Source: Nodosilinea nodulosa PCC 7104
Lineage (GTDB): Bacteria; Cyanobacteriota; Cyanobacteriia; Phormidesmidales; Phormidesmidaceae
Direction of reading: 5' to 3'
Assembly (NCBI RefSeq): GCF_000309385.1
Contig: NZ_JH976538.1
Location: forward strand, 637,181 to 701,180
Length of the DNA stretch: 64,000 nt
The notes beneath the pieces were generated by a model that had not been told where the DNA came from, searched no databases, and worked only from the letters and a program-made list of their open reading frames with translations. The position numbers were made by a program, and so were the translations under genes. This document shows, piece by piece, positions 1-8,266 of the stretch. The stretch's first letter is position 1, and each line of letters begins with the position of its first letter.

Positions 1-55
1 TCACCCCCTCACCCCCAGAACGCTAAACTCATGGAGAACAAGCGCTGGATAAACC

Positions 56-1456
56 ATGACCGTCGACTACGATGGGGTAATTTTGGGCGGCACGGTGCAG
101 GGGCGAACGGCGGCGGCCCTAGCGGCCCGCGAGGGGGCGCGGGTAGCCCTGGTGGAGCCGCCAGGGGAAACCGCCCAAGGCATTCGCCGCCAGATCGCCC
201 TTCCAGCGCTGGCCCAGGCCAATGTTGCCCAACCCTGGGGCGACCTCATGACCCAGATCGAAGCCTTGGAAGCCGTGGCCTACCCCAACCTGAACCTGGA
301 CTGGCTGGCCACCAGCGGCGTGGATGTGGTACTGGAACCCGGTCAGTTTAGCCCCCGCCCGCAGCTGGCGGTGACCACTGCGACGCGAAGGCTCAGATCG
401 CGCCGCTACCTCCTGGCCCCCGGCACTGCCGTCACGGTGCCCGACATTCCGGGGCTGGCGGAAACTCCTTTCCTCACCCTCGATACGCTGCTGGATTTAG
501 AGGCGCGGCCTGAGTCGGCGATTGTTTTGGGCCACAGCGGCACGGCGATCGCCCAGGCCCAGGCCCTGGCGCGCCTCGGTACCCGCACCGCGCTGGTCAG
601 CCGGAGCGATCGGCTGCTGCCCACCGAAGACGCCGATCTCTCGGCCTTTGTTGAGGTGCTGCTCGAATCCAGCGGGGTCGAGCTCAGGCTGGGCAGCCAG
701 ATCGTGTCCATTCGCGCCAAAGACGAGGCTGAGCTTTTGCTCACCAGCGGCGATCGCCTTGCCGCTCAGCAGTTGATCGTCGCCACCGCCAGCCAGCCTA
801 GATTATCTCCCCTCAACCTGGGCTGCATCGGCCTCAAACCCCGCCAGGTCCACGGCACCCCCACGGCCCTGCCGGTGGACGATCGCCTGGCCACCGCCCA
901 CCCCCAGGTCTTTGCCTGCGGCCCCGTGCTGGGCGGCTACTGGGCCGAGAGCGCCGATCGCCAGGATGTGGCGATCGCCCTGCACAACGCCCTCTACCTC
1001 CCCTGGCGCAAGCTGTCTTGCCTGAATCGCTCGGCTTTGCTGCACACCGCGCCAGAGTATGCCCGCCTGGGCCTCACCGCCACCCAGACCCGCCGCTGGT
1101 ACGGCAGCGAAGCCACTGTGCTACAGGTTCCCTTTGGCCAGGTGCTCAAGACCCACTACGGCGACGACATCACCGGCTTTTGCCGCTGGATGGTGCGGGC
1201 CGACGGGCAGCTTGTGGGGGCGCAGATCTGCGGCCCCGGCGCCAGCGAGCTGATGCAGACCGTGGCCCTGGCCCTGCACCAGGAGATTCCGCTCCAGCGG
1301 CTGGATCGCCTGCCAACGCTCTCCCCCAGCCTGGCGGCGATGGTGCCGCTGATGATCGATACCTGGCAGCAGCAGCGCTGGCGGCCCGGCACCTGGCGAC
1401 GCGACTGGGCCGAGAACTGGTTTAACTGGCGGCGCACTCGCAGGCGGCGATGGTAA
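56..1456 (+). CDS. FAD/NAD(P)-dependent oxidoreductase, mercuric/lipoamide reductase-like, lacking the redox cysteines
   Basis: This is a 466-residue protein of the class I pyridine nucleotide-disulfide oxidoreductase fold. An N-terminal dinucleotide-binding segment (residues 5-20, DGVILGGTVQGRTAA) is followed by a second nucleotide-binding segment near 155-185 (IVLGHSGTAIAQAQALARLG). A conserved FAD segment ending in FACGPVLGGY lies near 285, and a dimerisation domain occupies roughly 330-440. Family enzymes carry a Cys-x4-Cys redox pair shortly after the first glycine motif; here that stretch (GETAQGIRRQIALPALAQ) has no cysteine. Disulfide chemistry is therefore excluded, and a quinone or other small-molecule NAD(P)H oxidoreductase role is possible. 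The C-terminus is Arg/Trp-rich. ATG at 56 starts the family-typical glycine motif. The substrate is unknown. Confidence 0.85.
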   Translation: MTVDYDGVILGGTVQGRTAAALAAREGARVALVEPPGETAQGIRRQIALPALAQANVAQPWGDLMTQIEALEAVAYPNLNLDWLATSGVDVVLEPGQFSPRPQLAVTTATRRLRSRRYLLAPGTAVTVPDIPGLAETPFLTLDTLLDLEARPESAIVLGHSGTAIAQAQALARLGTRTALVSRSDRLLPTEDADLSAFVEVLLESSGVELRLGSQIVSIRAKDEAELLLTSGDRLAAQQLIVATASQPRLSPLNLGCIGLKPRQVHGTPTALPVDDRLATAHPQVFACGPVLGGYWAESADRQDVAIALHNALYLPWRKLSCLNRSALLHTAPEYARLGLTATQTRRWYGSEATVLQVPFGQVLKTHYGDDITGFCRWMVRADGQLVGAQICGPGASELMQTVALALHQEIPLQRLDRLPTLSPSLAAMVPLMIDTWQQQRWRPGTWRRDWAENWFNWRRTRRRRW

Positions 1457-1545
1457 TTGGTCGGCAATGGGTCAGCCGCGTCCATGGCGGAACTGCTAAG
1501 GTTTTGATCAGCTCTTTCCTAGCCTTTGCTGCCGAAGAGGTTGCT

Positions 1546-2013
1546 ATGACGGCCATTCTGTACAAATGGAGTCTGGAGCGTTATCACGCCGCGATCGATG
1601 CCGGGGTGTTTGACGATCAGGCCGTGGAGCTGCTGCGGGGAAATATTGTAGTTATGGCCCCAGAACGGGAACCCCACGCCTGTTACAGCAGCCTTGGAGC
1701 CGAGTATTTGCGGCAGCTGTTGGGCAGCCGCGCTGCCGTGCGCGAAACCAAGCCAGTTACCCTGCCCAACCATTCTGAACCCGTGCCCGATGTGGCGATC
1801 GTACAGTCCCCCCTAGAGCGCTACCTGGCCCACCATCCCTACCCAGCCGATATTTTTTGGCTATGTGCTAATCCATGTGCGGCGGCTCTTGAGTTAGAGC
1901 GGCTGGTGGTGAGCAGAATCGTCCAAAAGCGCCGGGAACTAGCGCAGGCTCTCGCAGGCAATGCCGTCGTGGTCGCCGTCAAGGCGATGGGGATCGCCGG
2001 GGAAGGCATCTAG
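1546..2013 (+). pseudogene. Uma2-family (PD-(D/E)XK-like) endonuclease gene, 3' decayed
   Basis: The first ~105 codons read as a normal Uma2 protein: YKWSLERYHAAIDAGVF, VELLRGNIVVMAPEREPHA, PVPDVAIV and PADIFWL. This family is a large cyanobacterial paralogue group with a restriction-endonuclease-like fold. Family members continue with an IE(Y/F)...SSL..DL..K...YA core and a C-terminal beta region. Here the reading frame changes after DIFWL into an unrelated stretch (CANPCAAALELERL) and stops at 2013. It runs into the 3' end of the convergent nuclease gene, which ends at 1939. The start is the ATG at 1546, not the upstream in-frame codon. It is most likely a non-functional remnant; a truncated but stable protein cannot be excluded. 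Confidence 0.65.
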
Positions 2014-3024
2014 GACGGCCTGGGCCTGTTGCCATGTGGCAAAGTCGCTACAGTCGCAGTCGCGTGAGACGCAGGCGGGCAGGCTTTCGGCGGCGGGGGA
2101 TGGGGTGGCGGGGGATGGAGTAGTTGGAGCGCCTGGGGTGGTGCCGCCCCGGCGAAAGTCCCAGGGCATGGTGGGGTTAGGCTTGCTCCAGAAGTTGCGG
2201 CGGGCATTGCGGGCGGCGGCTTCGGCCTGGCGGTAGTCGTCAGCGGTGGCGGCACAGCCGGAAATATACTGCTCGTAAACCACGGCGTAGCCCTCGCGCA
2301 CCAGCTGCAAGCCAACGGATTGGCCGCCGCTGTAAATTTCGGCCACGGTTCTACCGTAGCGATCGCGCTCAATCGCCCGCACCTCCACCGGCTGCCCGGT
2401 CGAGAGCAGCTGCCGCAGCCGCAGCGTGGCCTCCGGGCCAAAGGCCTGATTCGTCTCTGGGGCATCGACACAGGCCAGACGGATGGTGACGGGATCGCCC
2501 TGCCCCTGCACCCGCAGGGTATCGCCATCGCCCACAGACACGACCGTAGCGGTGGGCAGGGTCTTGGCGGCGGCAGCATCGGCGGCGTAGGCCCGGTTGG
2601 CTTCGTATTCCTGGCGTTTTTGCTGGGCAGTGGAAAAGATATTGCTGCTGCTGGGGATGGCGGCAAGGGAGGCGATCGCCCCGGCCCACTGCCCTTCCAC
2701 CTGTTGCCAATCGCTGGCGGTTTGGGCAGTTTGGGTGGCCACCGCCGCCGCCATGCCCTGGTCTAACGCCTGGCTGTAGCGCTGCTGCCACCGATCGCCC
2801 TGGCCAGAAACCTCAGCCCCAGCAGCCCCAGTCCCAGCAGCCTCAACCACTGAGGAGCCTGGCCCACTGGCCGGAGCGTCGGTAGCGGGATCGGAGTTTT
2901 GCCCGATCGCTTCCACCTCAGATAGGGCAGAGCAGCCCGACAGCACCATCACGAGCCCGAGGGCGGACATATTCTTAAGAATTGCAAGAATTGCAGCGTA
3001 TTGACGGTTCCAGTTCTGGGGCAT
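1939..3024 (-). CDS. Lipoprotein thermonuclease (SNase fold) with C-terminal excalibur calcium-binding domain
   Basis: This 361-residue exported nuclease begins with a basic, hydrophobic signal ending in a lipobox (VLSGC, about residue 31), so it should be lipid-anchored. A low-complexity Ala/Gln-rich linker follows. The staphylococcal-nuclease domain starts at about 180 ([13 protein letters not shown]). It contains the catalytic Arg/Glu/Arg signatures [11 protein letters not shown] and [11 protein letters not shown], and continues to the ARRNFWSKP region. The last ~45 residues form an excalibur domain with a DxDxDG loop ([13 protein letters not shown]) and four cysteines. The start at 3024 was chosen because the 44 upstream in-frame codons are not signal-like. 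The gene is convergent with the Uma2 remnant. Its role is likely extracellular or periplasmic nucleic-acid turnover. Confidence 0.88.
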   Translation of the reverse strand: MPQNWNRQYAAILAILKNMSALGLVMVLSGCSALSEVEAIGQNSDPATDAPASGPGSSVVEAAGTGAAGAEVSGQGDRWQQRYSQALDQGMAAAVATQTAQTASDWQQVEGQWAGAIASLAAIPSSSNIFSTAQQKRQEYEANRAYAADAAAAKTLPTATVVSVGDGDTLRVQGQGDPVTIRLACVDAPETNQAFGPEATLRLRQLLSTGQPVEVRAIERDRYGRTVAEIYSGGQSVGLQLVREGYAVVYEQYISGCAATADDYRQAEAAARNARRNFWSKPNPTMPWDFRRGGTTPGAPTTPSPATPSPAAESLPACVSRDCDCSDFATWQQAQAVLDAFPGDPHRLDGDHDGIACESLR

Positions 3025-3313
3025 AGGTGGGGCCAGTAGTGCGATCGCCAGTTTTATCCCATCAGAGCACCCCACGCCATCATAGCCGTCCGCCCCTGCC
3101 GCAGGTTGCAGGGGCGGAGGCTCAAGCTTCCCGCGCCTGGGATGCCGGTGGGGCAATCGATATCCTAGGCGTAGGCCGCCGGACGGCGATCCCCAGGTTA
3201 GCGCGGCCTAGTAGACTGCGGCGCAAGTGTGGCGACTATTGCCAATCGCTAGGGAGCAGGGGAGCTAGGGAGCAGGGGAGCTGGAATAGTCGGCATATTT
3301 CCGCCTTCGAGTA

Positions 3314-3802
3314 CTAGGGACAAAGCGATCGCGTTAGGAGTACGGCGGCCAGCAGGGCGGCGACGGTGCGCACGTGGTTCCACCAGGTCCAGACGTTCAG
3401 GTATTTGGCCCAGAGGGCTGCCCCGGCGGCACTGTCGGGCTTAACCACCGCCAGGGCATCGTTGAGGGGGACATTGCCCGCCATCGTCACGCCGATGGTG
3501 CCAATCAGGTACAGCAGACTGCCGACCAGCCAGTAGCGAGTCTCCGGCGACATCCCCCGCCGCAGCGCCAGCGCCATCAGCCCCAGGCAGGCTACCCCTG
3601 GCCCCAGGAAAACCGTCATAAACCAGGGATTGATCACCGTAATGTTGATGGCCTGCATGGTAGCGATCGCCGTCGCCGCTGGCTGTCGCGCCAGCGCCTG
3701 CATCACAAAGGTGGAAAAGGCCAGGAAGACGCCTGCGGTCAGGGCGCTGGCGATCGCAGCGAACATCACCAGGGGCACCCGCCAGGTATTGAGCGTGGCC
3801 AT
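3314..3802 (-). CDS. DUF1772 (anthrone oxygenase-like) membrane protein
   Basis: The 162-residue protein has four hydrophobic helices (about 10-30, 55-78, 85-105, 138-158). Family-typical elements are the FLAFSTFVMQAL segment after helix 1, a central NVPLN motif near 110, and a W-x-W-W-N-H-V-R-T motif near 138. These are hallmarks of DUF1772, a family that includes fungal anthrone oxygenases but whose bacterial function is unknown. The gene lies 25 bp downstream of the SDR-like gene on the same strand, so the two probably form an operon controlled by the divergent AraC regulator. Confidence 0.85.
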   Translation of the reverse strand: MATLNTWRVPLVMFAAIASALTAGVFLAFSTFVMQALARQPAATAIATMQAINITVINPWFMTVFLGPGVACLGLMALALRRGMSPETRYWLVGSLLYLIGTIGVTMAGNVPLNDALAVVKPDSAAGAALWAKYLNVWTWWNHVRTVAALLAAVLLTRSLCP

Positions 3803-3827
3803 AGAAACCTCCAGATATCAAAAAAAC

Positions 3828-4457
3828 TCAGTAGGAAAGGCCTGGGGTCTGGTGCAGATAGGCATCATTTCCCAGCTGTTTCACAATGAAGTCAGCCACA
3901 TCCGCCCGCGAGATTTTGAGCTGGGAGGTGGTATCGTTGCCCGCAAACCCGTGGCGATACTGCCCCGTTCGCGGCCCGTCGGTAAAGGCCCCCGGCCTCA
4001 CGATGGTCCAGTCGAGTGGGCTGCTCTTAACCGCGTCCTCCTGCCGCTGGTGGTCGGCAAACACCCGCCGCAGAACAAGGCCAAACATGATGTATTTCCA
4101 GTAGAAGTTCAGCGTTCCCCAGCTGTCGCCCGCCCCCAGCGTAGACTGGCAGATCAGTCGGCGCACCCCCGCCGCTTCCATCGCCCGAACGATGTTGCGC
4201 GTGCCCTGCGATCGCACGGTGCTCGTCAGGTTTTGCCCCGAACCTAGCACGCAGACCACCGCATCCTGTCCCTGGACAGCCTGCTGCACAGAAGGCAGGT
4301 CGAGCACATCCCCCTGCACGATCCGCAGATCGAGATGCTGAACCTCCAGCTTAGCCGGACTGCGAACAAAGGCCGTAACGCTGTGGCCCTGCTCCAATGC
4401 CTGGGCGACTACCTGGCGACCAATGCTGCCGGTCGCGCCAAAAATCAAGAGTTTCAT
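3828..4457 (-). CDS. NAD(P)-binding SDR/NmrA-like oxidoreductase
   Basis: This 209-residue single-domain Rossmann protein starts with the glycine motif GATGSIGRQV (residues 7-16). QGDVLD lies near 48, VVCVLGSG near 68 and the family's TIVRPGAFTDGP near 152. This is the pattern of atypical short-chain dehydrogenases acting as NAD(P)H-binding or reductase proteins. The tail (SRADVADFIVKQL) is also typical. It is the first gene of a two-gene unit with the DUF1772 membrane protein. It is divergent from an AraC-type activator across a 310-bp spacer containing dyads, suggesting inducible expression. The substrate is unknown. Confidence 0.88.
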   Translation of the reverse strand: MKLLIFGATGSIGRQVVAQALEQGHSVTAFVRSPAKLEVQHLDLRIVQGDVLDLPSVQQAVQGQDAVVCVLGSGQNLTSTVRSQGTRNIVRAMEAAGVRRLICQSTLGAGDSWGTLNFYWKYIMFGLVLRRVFADHQRQEDAVKSSPLDWTIVRPGAFTDGPRTGQYRHGFAGNDTTSQLKISRADVADFIVKQLGNDAYLHQTPGLSY

Positions 4458-4767
4458 CGGTTCTCCTCCCGAGCTATGACACTCTCAGCTTAGGGAGGGG
4501 GCGGAAACCCAGCTTTCGGCTTCTTGCTGAACTATCACAATCTTGCGGTCAGTTCGCCGACCGGAGGCTGGCGATCGCAAAAATTGGCGATCGCACTATA
4601 GTTGGAACCAGGTAGCCTGGAACTATAGCCTTCGTCACGTTAGTTAGGATTCTGAAGTTAGGACCCTGAAGTTAGGACCCTGAGAGACGTTGAGAACGTT
4701 CAAACGCTGGCTCTGAGCAATGCCCTAGCCTACCCGTCGGCTGCTATAGATACACTGGGTTCGTACT
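4458..4767. promoter_or_regulatory. Divergent intergenic region with dyad and tandem 14-bp repeats
   Basis: No gene is visible between the SDR operon and the AraC gene. It holds a hairpin-forming dyad at 4596-4628 (outer arms CTATAGTT/AACTATAG, inner CCAGG/CCTGG). Two exact tandem copies of GAAGTTAGGACCCT lie at 4654-4681, with a degenerate third copy just before. GAACGTTCAAACG at 4694-4706 also occurs inside the palindrome at 17328. Two HIP1-type GCGATCGC/GGCGATCGCA sites are present. Control by the adjacent AraC protein is inferred from position only. Confidence 0.5.
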
Positions 4768-5640
4768 GTGGAACAATTGGCGCTTCATCCCGCTCAGCCT
4801 GATCTTCTCCCCTGCGGCCCGGCCCCCACCCTGGGATGGGAGCATTTGCAGGTGGACCGCTTTCAGCCCGCCGCCGGGGAAGGGACCTGCCACTGCGAGC
4901 GCGAGCACGCGCTGTTTATTTCCCTAGCGCCCCGCCCGGTGCCCATGGTGCACCGCCAGGCCGGTAAAACCTATACCGGGCTATACGGCAAAGGGGATAT
5001 GGCGATTACCCCCGCCGACACGCCGCTGTTCGCCCGCTGGGAGGGCCACGACGACTTTTTGCAGATTCGGCTCACCGCTGAGTTTCTGCGGCAGGTAGCC
5101 CAGGAAACCCTGGATCGCGATGGCGATCGCACCGAACTGCTGCCCCAGTTTCGCCACCGCAACCCCGAGCTAGAGACCATTGGCCTGATGCTCTTTACCG
5201 AACTTCAGCGGGGCGGCGCGTCCAACCAGCTGTACCTCGACTCGCTGGCCAACGTGCTCGCGGTGAACCTGCTGCGGCACTACGGCGCCATCCATATCCA
5301 GGTGCCCACCTACGAGGGTGGCCTGCCGTCGTACCAGCTGCGGCAAGTTTTAGACTACATCGATGCCCATTTAGGCAGCGATATCAGCCTTGCAGACTTG
5401 GCCCAGCTGGTGGATATGAGTCCCTTTCATTTCAGTCGTCTCTTCAAGCAGTCGGTCGGTCGGTCGCCCCACCACTATCTGCTTCAGCAGCGGGTAGAGC
5501 AGGCCAAGCAATTGCTCAAGCACACCGACCGATTGATTTTAGATATTGCGCTAGACTGCGGATTCAGCAGCCACAGCCATTTGAGTAAGCTGTTTCGGAA
5601 GTTCACCGGCACAACGCCAAAGGCCTACCGAGCCAGCTAG
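4768..5640 (+). CDS. AraC/XylS-family transcriptional regulator
   Basis: The protein has 290 residues from a GTG start. The N-terminal ~190 residues form a divergent sensing domain (LFISLAPRPVPMVHRQAGKT; GDMAITPADTPLFARWEGHD). The C-terminal ~100 residues are a complete double helix-turn-helix: DISLADLAQLVDMSPFHFSR with FKQSVGRSPHHYL, then ILDIALDCGFSSHSHLSKLF with FRKFTGTTPKAYR. This is the standard AraC layout. It is divergently transcribed from the SDR-DUF1772 pair, which makes those genes its likely target. The inducer is unknown. The alternative start has no influence on the HTH assignment. Confidence 0.92.
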   Translation: MEQLALHPAQPDLLPCGPAPTLGWEHLQVDRFQPAAGEGTCHCEREHALFISLAPRPVPMVHRQAGKTYTGLYGKGDMAITPADTPLFARWEGHDDFLQIRLTAEFLRQVAQETLDRDGDRTELLPQFRHRNPELETIGLMLFTELQRGGASNQLYLDSLANVLAVNLLRHYGAIHIQVPTYEGGLPSYQLRQVLDYIDAHLGSDISLADLAQLVDMSPFHFSRLFKQSVGRSPHHYLLQQRVEQAKQLLKHTDRLILDIALDCGFSSHSHLSKLFRKFTGTTPKAYRAS

Positions 5641-5712
5641 GGCTTGACGGTTGTTTTTTGCTCCGCCGCGCACACCAAGCTAAAATCGCAAAGCCAAAAT
5701 CCGCAATTGATT

Positions 5713-6114
5713 TCACCCCATCAAAATCACGTTGTCAAGCACGTGGATGATGCCGTTGTCGGCCTCAATGTCGGCAGCCAGTACCGTGGCATTTTTCACC
5801 TCAAACCCTTCGGTACCGTCGATCGGAATCGGCGCGCCCTCCAGCGACTCCACCGTGCCGAGCTTGATCAGCTCGTCTTTGGTGTACTTGCCAGACACGA
5901 CGTGAAACTTGAGGATGCGGCCCAGCTGGGGCGGATTCTGCACCAGGGTTTGCACCGTGCCGGGGGGCAGCTTGGCAAAGGCGGCATCGTTGGGGGCAAA
6001 GACGGTGAACGGGCCAGGACTTTGCAGCGCTTCCACCAGTCCGGCGGCCTGGACGGCGGCGACCAGGGTGGAGAAACCTTCGTTGCTGACGGCGATATCG
6101 ACGATGGTAGGCAT
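5713..6114 (-). CDS. cupS: Fasciclin (FAS1) domain protein, CupS-like subunit of the NDH-1 CO2-uptake complex
   Basis: This 133-residue single FAS1 domain contains the H1 box ([15 protein letters not shown], ~50-64) and the H2 region ([26 protein letters not shown]). CupS of the NDH-1MS (NDH-1S) complex is a soluble fasciclin-domain protein encoded last in ndhF3-ndhD3-cupA-cupS operons. This gene occupies exactly that place behind cupA. It lacks a signal peptide when begun at ATG 6114. The upstream in-frame extension is merely translated GGATGGGT repeat (Pro/His/Thr-rich) and was rejected. The 200-bp spacer from cupA holds a tandem repeat and a perfect 16-bp foldback, which may affect co-transcription. 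Confidence 0.82.
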   Translation of the reverse strand: MPTIVDIAVSNEGFSTLVAAVQAAGLVEALQSPGPFTVFAPNDAAFAKLPPGTVQTLVQNPPQLGRILKFHVVSGKYTKDELIKLGTVESLEGAPIPIDGTEGFEVKNATVLAADIEADNGIIHVLDNVILMG

Positions 6115-6195
6115 AGGGGTGGATGGGTAGTGGGGTGGATGGGTAATGGGGTGGATGGGTGTCGGGATGGACGGGTAATGGGATGGATGGGGTAG
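6115..6195. repeat. GGATGGGT-type short tandem repeat
   Basis: Degenerate 8- to 17-bp units built on GGTGGATGGGTAATGG are repeated from directly before the cupS start codon. Equivalent arrays lie before cupA (7624-7708) and before ndhD3 (10000-10070), and in C-rich orientation beyond ndhF3. They resemble the short tandemly repeated repetitive sequences known from filamentous cyanobacteria. Confidence 0.85.
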
Positions 6196-6218
6196 AGCGT
6201 AAAGAGCCAACAGGGGGT

Positions 6219-6299
6219 GAAATGCAAAATGATCAATTCAAAGTTCAAAAGGGAAATTCATTTATTTTGAACTTTGAATTTTCAACGCTGCATTCCCCA
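6219..6299. repeat. AT-rich foldback element
   Basis: AATTCAAAGTTCAAAA (6235-6250) and its exact reverse complement (6265-6280) form a 16-bp stem. They are framed by AAATGCAAAAT and GCTGCATTCCCC arms. A related element lies at 7709-7779 next to the same kind of tandem repeat. It resembles non-autonomous foldback repeats of cyanobacterial intergenic DNA. Confidence 0.8.
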
Positions 6300-6327
6300 C
6301 CCTTCTACTCATCCACCATCTACCCAT

Positions 6328-7623
6328 CTACCGATAGTCTGGCCCCTGCACGTCGCGCAGGCGGGCTTCGGGGCGCACGAAGCGGTCCATCTGGGCTTCG
6401 AAGAATTTGCGGTTGGCGGCCAGGTGGCGGGGGTTTTGGTCATCTAGCGGGTACAGCAGGGCGGTGCGCAGGGCCTGAATGACCGCCGAGGTGACGTTGT
6501 ACATCGATCGCTGGAAGGTGATCCCCAGCTGAATCAGCATGTCGTCTTCGCCCCGGCAGTGCTGCTGGTAATACTCCAACAGGTAGGGCGGCAAAAAGTG
6601 GAGCATGTCCTGCATCAGCAGCGTCGGGGGAATACCGGCGCTGCCCACGGGGAACACGTCGGCGTAGAGAATGCCGTAGTGGAAGTCGTTTTGATCTTCC
6701 GGCACCTGGCCCGCCTGGGCGTTGTAGGACTTGGTGCCCCGGAAGGGGGCGGTGCGGTAGAACACGGCTTCCACGTAGGGCAGGGCCGCTTCGTACAGCC
6801 AGGTAAAGCCGCAGGATTTGGGGATCAGCTCGAAGCATTCGTCACCAACGTAGACGTGGTGGTAGATGGGGCGGCCGGCAACCGCAAAGATGCCGTTGAC
6901 GATAAAGTTCATGGCGTCGGGCACGCCCGCAAAGCCGCCTTCGTCGTAGATGTCGCTCATCTCAAAGAAGACCGGGGCCATCACTTCCCAGAACAGGCCC
7001 AGGTTGGAGTAGTAGGAAAGCTCGCGGCACTTTTCGTAGAACATCTCGGGGAAGGCTTTGTGCAGCCCCAGCATCACCGGGTTGCCCTTGAAGTAGGCTT
7101 TGATGGCGCGATCGCACGCCGACTTATAGTCATCGGTGTACAGGTAGTCGTTGAACCGCCCGCCCATATCCTGGTGCCACAGCATCGCTTTCATGCAGGC
7201 TTCGGCAAACTCCATGTTGACGCGATCGTGCCAGAGGTGCAGCAACAGCTTGGGCAGCTTGCGCTTGGTTTCCCCTTTGGCCATAAACTCCAGCAGCTCG
7301 GGGTGGGCCTCCGCCTCGCCGCGCCAGATCCGCAGATCCGCCGTATCGCCCGCGTAATGGTTGGGCAAATCCAGATATTCCTGGGGCAAAAAGTACTTAA
7401 AGGCGGGCACCGGGTTGAGAAACACCCGCTCAGCAATGTAGAGCAGGTCGCGCCAGTAAAAATCCATCGGCACCGCGTAGGCTTTGTAGATGCCGATGAT
7501 CTGCATCAGGTTCTCCGGCGTATCGGGCAGCATCGAGCCGCCCGCCTCCAGGCGGTGCACCACGTCGGCGTGGGGGTGGGTGGAGGGGGGGATGAGGGGT
7601 TTGGTTTCGGTGAGAGTAGGCAT
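6328..7623 (-). CDS. cupA: CO2 hydration protein CupA/ChpY of the low-CO2-inducible NDH-1 complex
   Basis: The 431-residue protein matches the ChpX/ChpY (CupA/CupB) family. Recognisable stretches are MDFYWRDLLYIAERVFLNP, KLLLHLWHDRVNMEFAE, YYSNLGLFWEVMAPVFFEMS, VPDAMNFIVNGIFAVAGRPI and FHYGILYADVFPVGSAGIPPT. Cup proteins associate with NdhD3/NdhF3 at the thylakoid NDH-1 complex and convert CO2 to bicarbonate. The presence of a FAS1 gene directly downstream favours CupA over CupB. The start was set at ATG 7623: the 31 upstream in-frame residues are translated tandem repeat. A NUDIX gene on the other strand separates it from ndhD3, so it probably needs its own promoter. Confidence 0.9.
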   Translation of the reverse strand: MPTLTETKPLIPPSTHPHADVVHRLEAGGSMLPDTPENLMQIIGIYKAYAVPMDFYWRDLLYIAERVFLNPVPAFKYFLPQEYLDLPNHYAGDTADLRIWRGEAEAHPELLEFMAKGETKRKLPKLLLHLWHDRVNMEFAEACMKAMLWHQDMGGRFNDYLYTDDYKSACDRAIKAYFKGNPVMLGLHKAFPEMFYEKCRELSYYSNLGLFWEVMAPVFFEMSDIYDEGGFAGVPDAMNFIVNGIFAVAGRPIYHHVYVGDECFELIPKSCGFTWLYEAALPYVEAVFYRTAPFRGTKSYNAQAGQVPEDQNDFHYGILYADVFPVGSAGIPPTLLMQDMLHFLPPYLLEYYQQHCRGEDDMLIQLGITFQRSMYNVTSAVIQALRTALLYPLDDQNPRHLAANRKFFEAQMDRFVRPEARLRDVQGPDYR

Positions 7624-7708
7624 AGGGGTGGATGGGTGGATGGGTAAAAGGGTGGATGGGTGGAGGGGTAAAAGGGTGGATGGGTAAGGGGGTGGATGGG
7701 TCGGTGGG
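7624..7708. repeat. GGATGGGT-type short tandem repeat upstream of cupA
   Basis: About ten degenerate GGATGGGTR(R/A)(A)GGG units run from the cupA start codon outward. The first bases (GGCATAGGGGTGGATGGG, spanning the start codon) are identical to the sequence at the cupS start, showing a duplicated junction. Confidence 0.85.
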
Positions 7709-7779
7709 GAATGCAAAATTCAAAGTTCAAAATTCAAAGTGGGTTTTCTTTTTAATTTTGAATTGTTCATTTTGCATTC
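7709..7779. repeat. AT-rich foldback element upstream of cupA
   Basis: The terminal arms GAATGCAAAAT (7709-7719) and ATTTTGCATTC (7769-7779) are perfect 11-bp inverted repeats. The interior is made of AATTCAAA/TTTGAATT units. The element is related to that at 6219-6299 and occupies the same position relative to the GGATGGGT repeat. Confidence 0.8.
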
Positions 7780-7822
7780 TTAATTCTCTCTATGCTGAGA
7801 CAGGTGATTTAGGAAGCTGCCC

Positions 7823-8251
7823 ATGGCAAAGAAAGCGCGGATTCGGCCCATTTCGATTTGCCTGCTGCGGCGGGGGGAAGAGATTCTGGTCCATGAGAGC
7901 TACGACTCGGTAAAGGAGCGGGGCTTTGCGCGGCCTCTGGGGGGCGGCATTGACTTTGGCGAAACCAGCGCCGATGCGGCAGTGCGTGAAATCAAAGAGG
8001 AGCTGGGGTTTGACATCACTGGAGTCAAGCTGCTGGGCATTGTGGAAAACATCTTTGTCTGTGATGGCGAGCCAGGCCATGAGATTGTGTTTGTCTACGA
8101 CGGGCAGTTTGTCGATGAATCACTCTATGGGCGAGAAAGCCTGGCGGCGGTAGAGGGGAAGCGGCGGTTCGAGGCGGTATGGCGATCGCCTGCGGCCCTC
8201 CGCAATGGCCCCCACTACCTGGTACCCGAAGAACTCTGGGACTTGCTCTAA
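7823..8251 (+). CDS. NUDIX hydrolase
   Basis: This 142-residue NUDIX protein has a complete box at residues 41-63 (G-x5-E47-x7-R55-E56-x2-E59-E60-x-G62), so the metal-binding glutamates are intact. The family cleaves nucleoside diphosphates linked to other moieties. The substrate class cannot be told; PISICLLRRGEEILV and the YDGQFVDESLY region suggest the general ADP-ribose/NTP pyrophosphatase type. It lies between ndhD3 and cupA on the opposite strand and breaks an operon that is normally contiguous. It is flanked by foldback elements on both sides, consistent with secondary insertion. Confidence 0.92.
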   Translation: MAKKARIRPISICLLRRGEEILVHESYDSVKERGFARPLGGGIDFGETSADAAVREIKEELGFDITGVKLLGIVENIFVCDGEPGHEIVFVYDGQFVDESLYGRESLAAVEGKRRFEAVWRSPAALRNGPHYLVPEELWDLL

Positions 8252-8266
8252 CCTCCTTCTCTTGGG

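Noticed and set aside
6115-6210. N-terminal extension of the fasciclin protein rich in Pro/His/Thr
   Set aside because: It is a translation of the GGATGGGT tandem repeat. The FAS1 domain starts at ATG 6114, and the same repeat stands in front of other genes.
6328-7623. CupB (constitutive system) rather than CupA
   Set aside because: A FAS1/CupS-like gene lies directly downstream and ndhF/ndhD upstream in the F3-D3 order, which is typical of the inducible CupA system. Phylogeny would settle it.
7624-7716. Proline-rich extension of CupA
   Set aside because: It is again translated tandem repeat; the family N-terminus follows ATG 7623.
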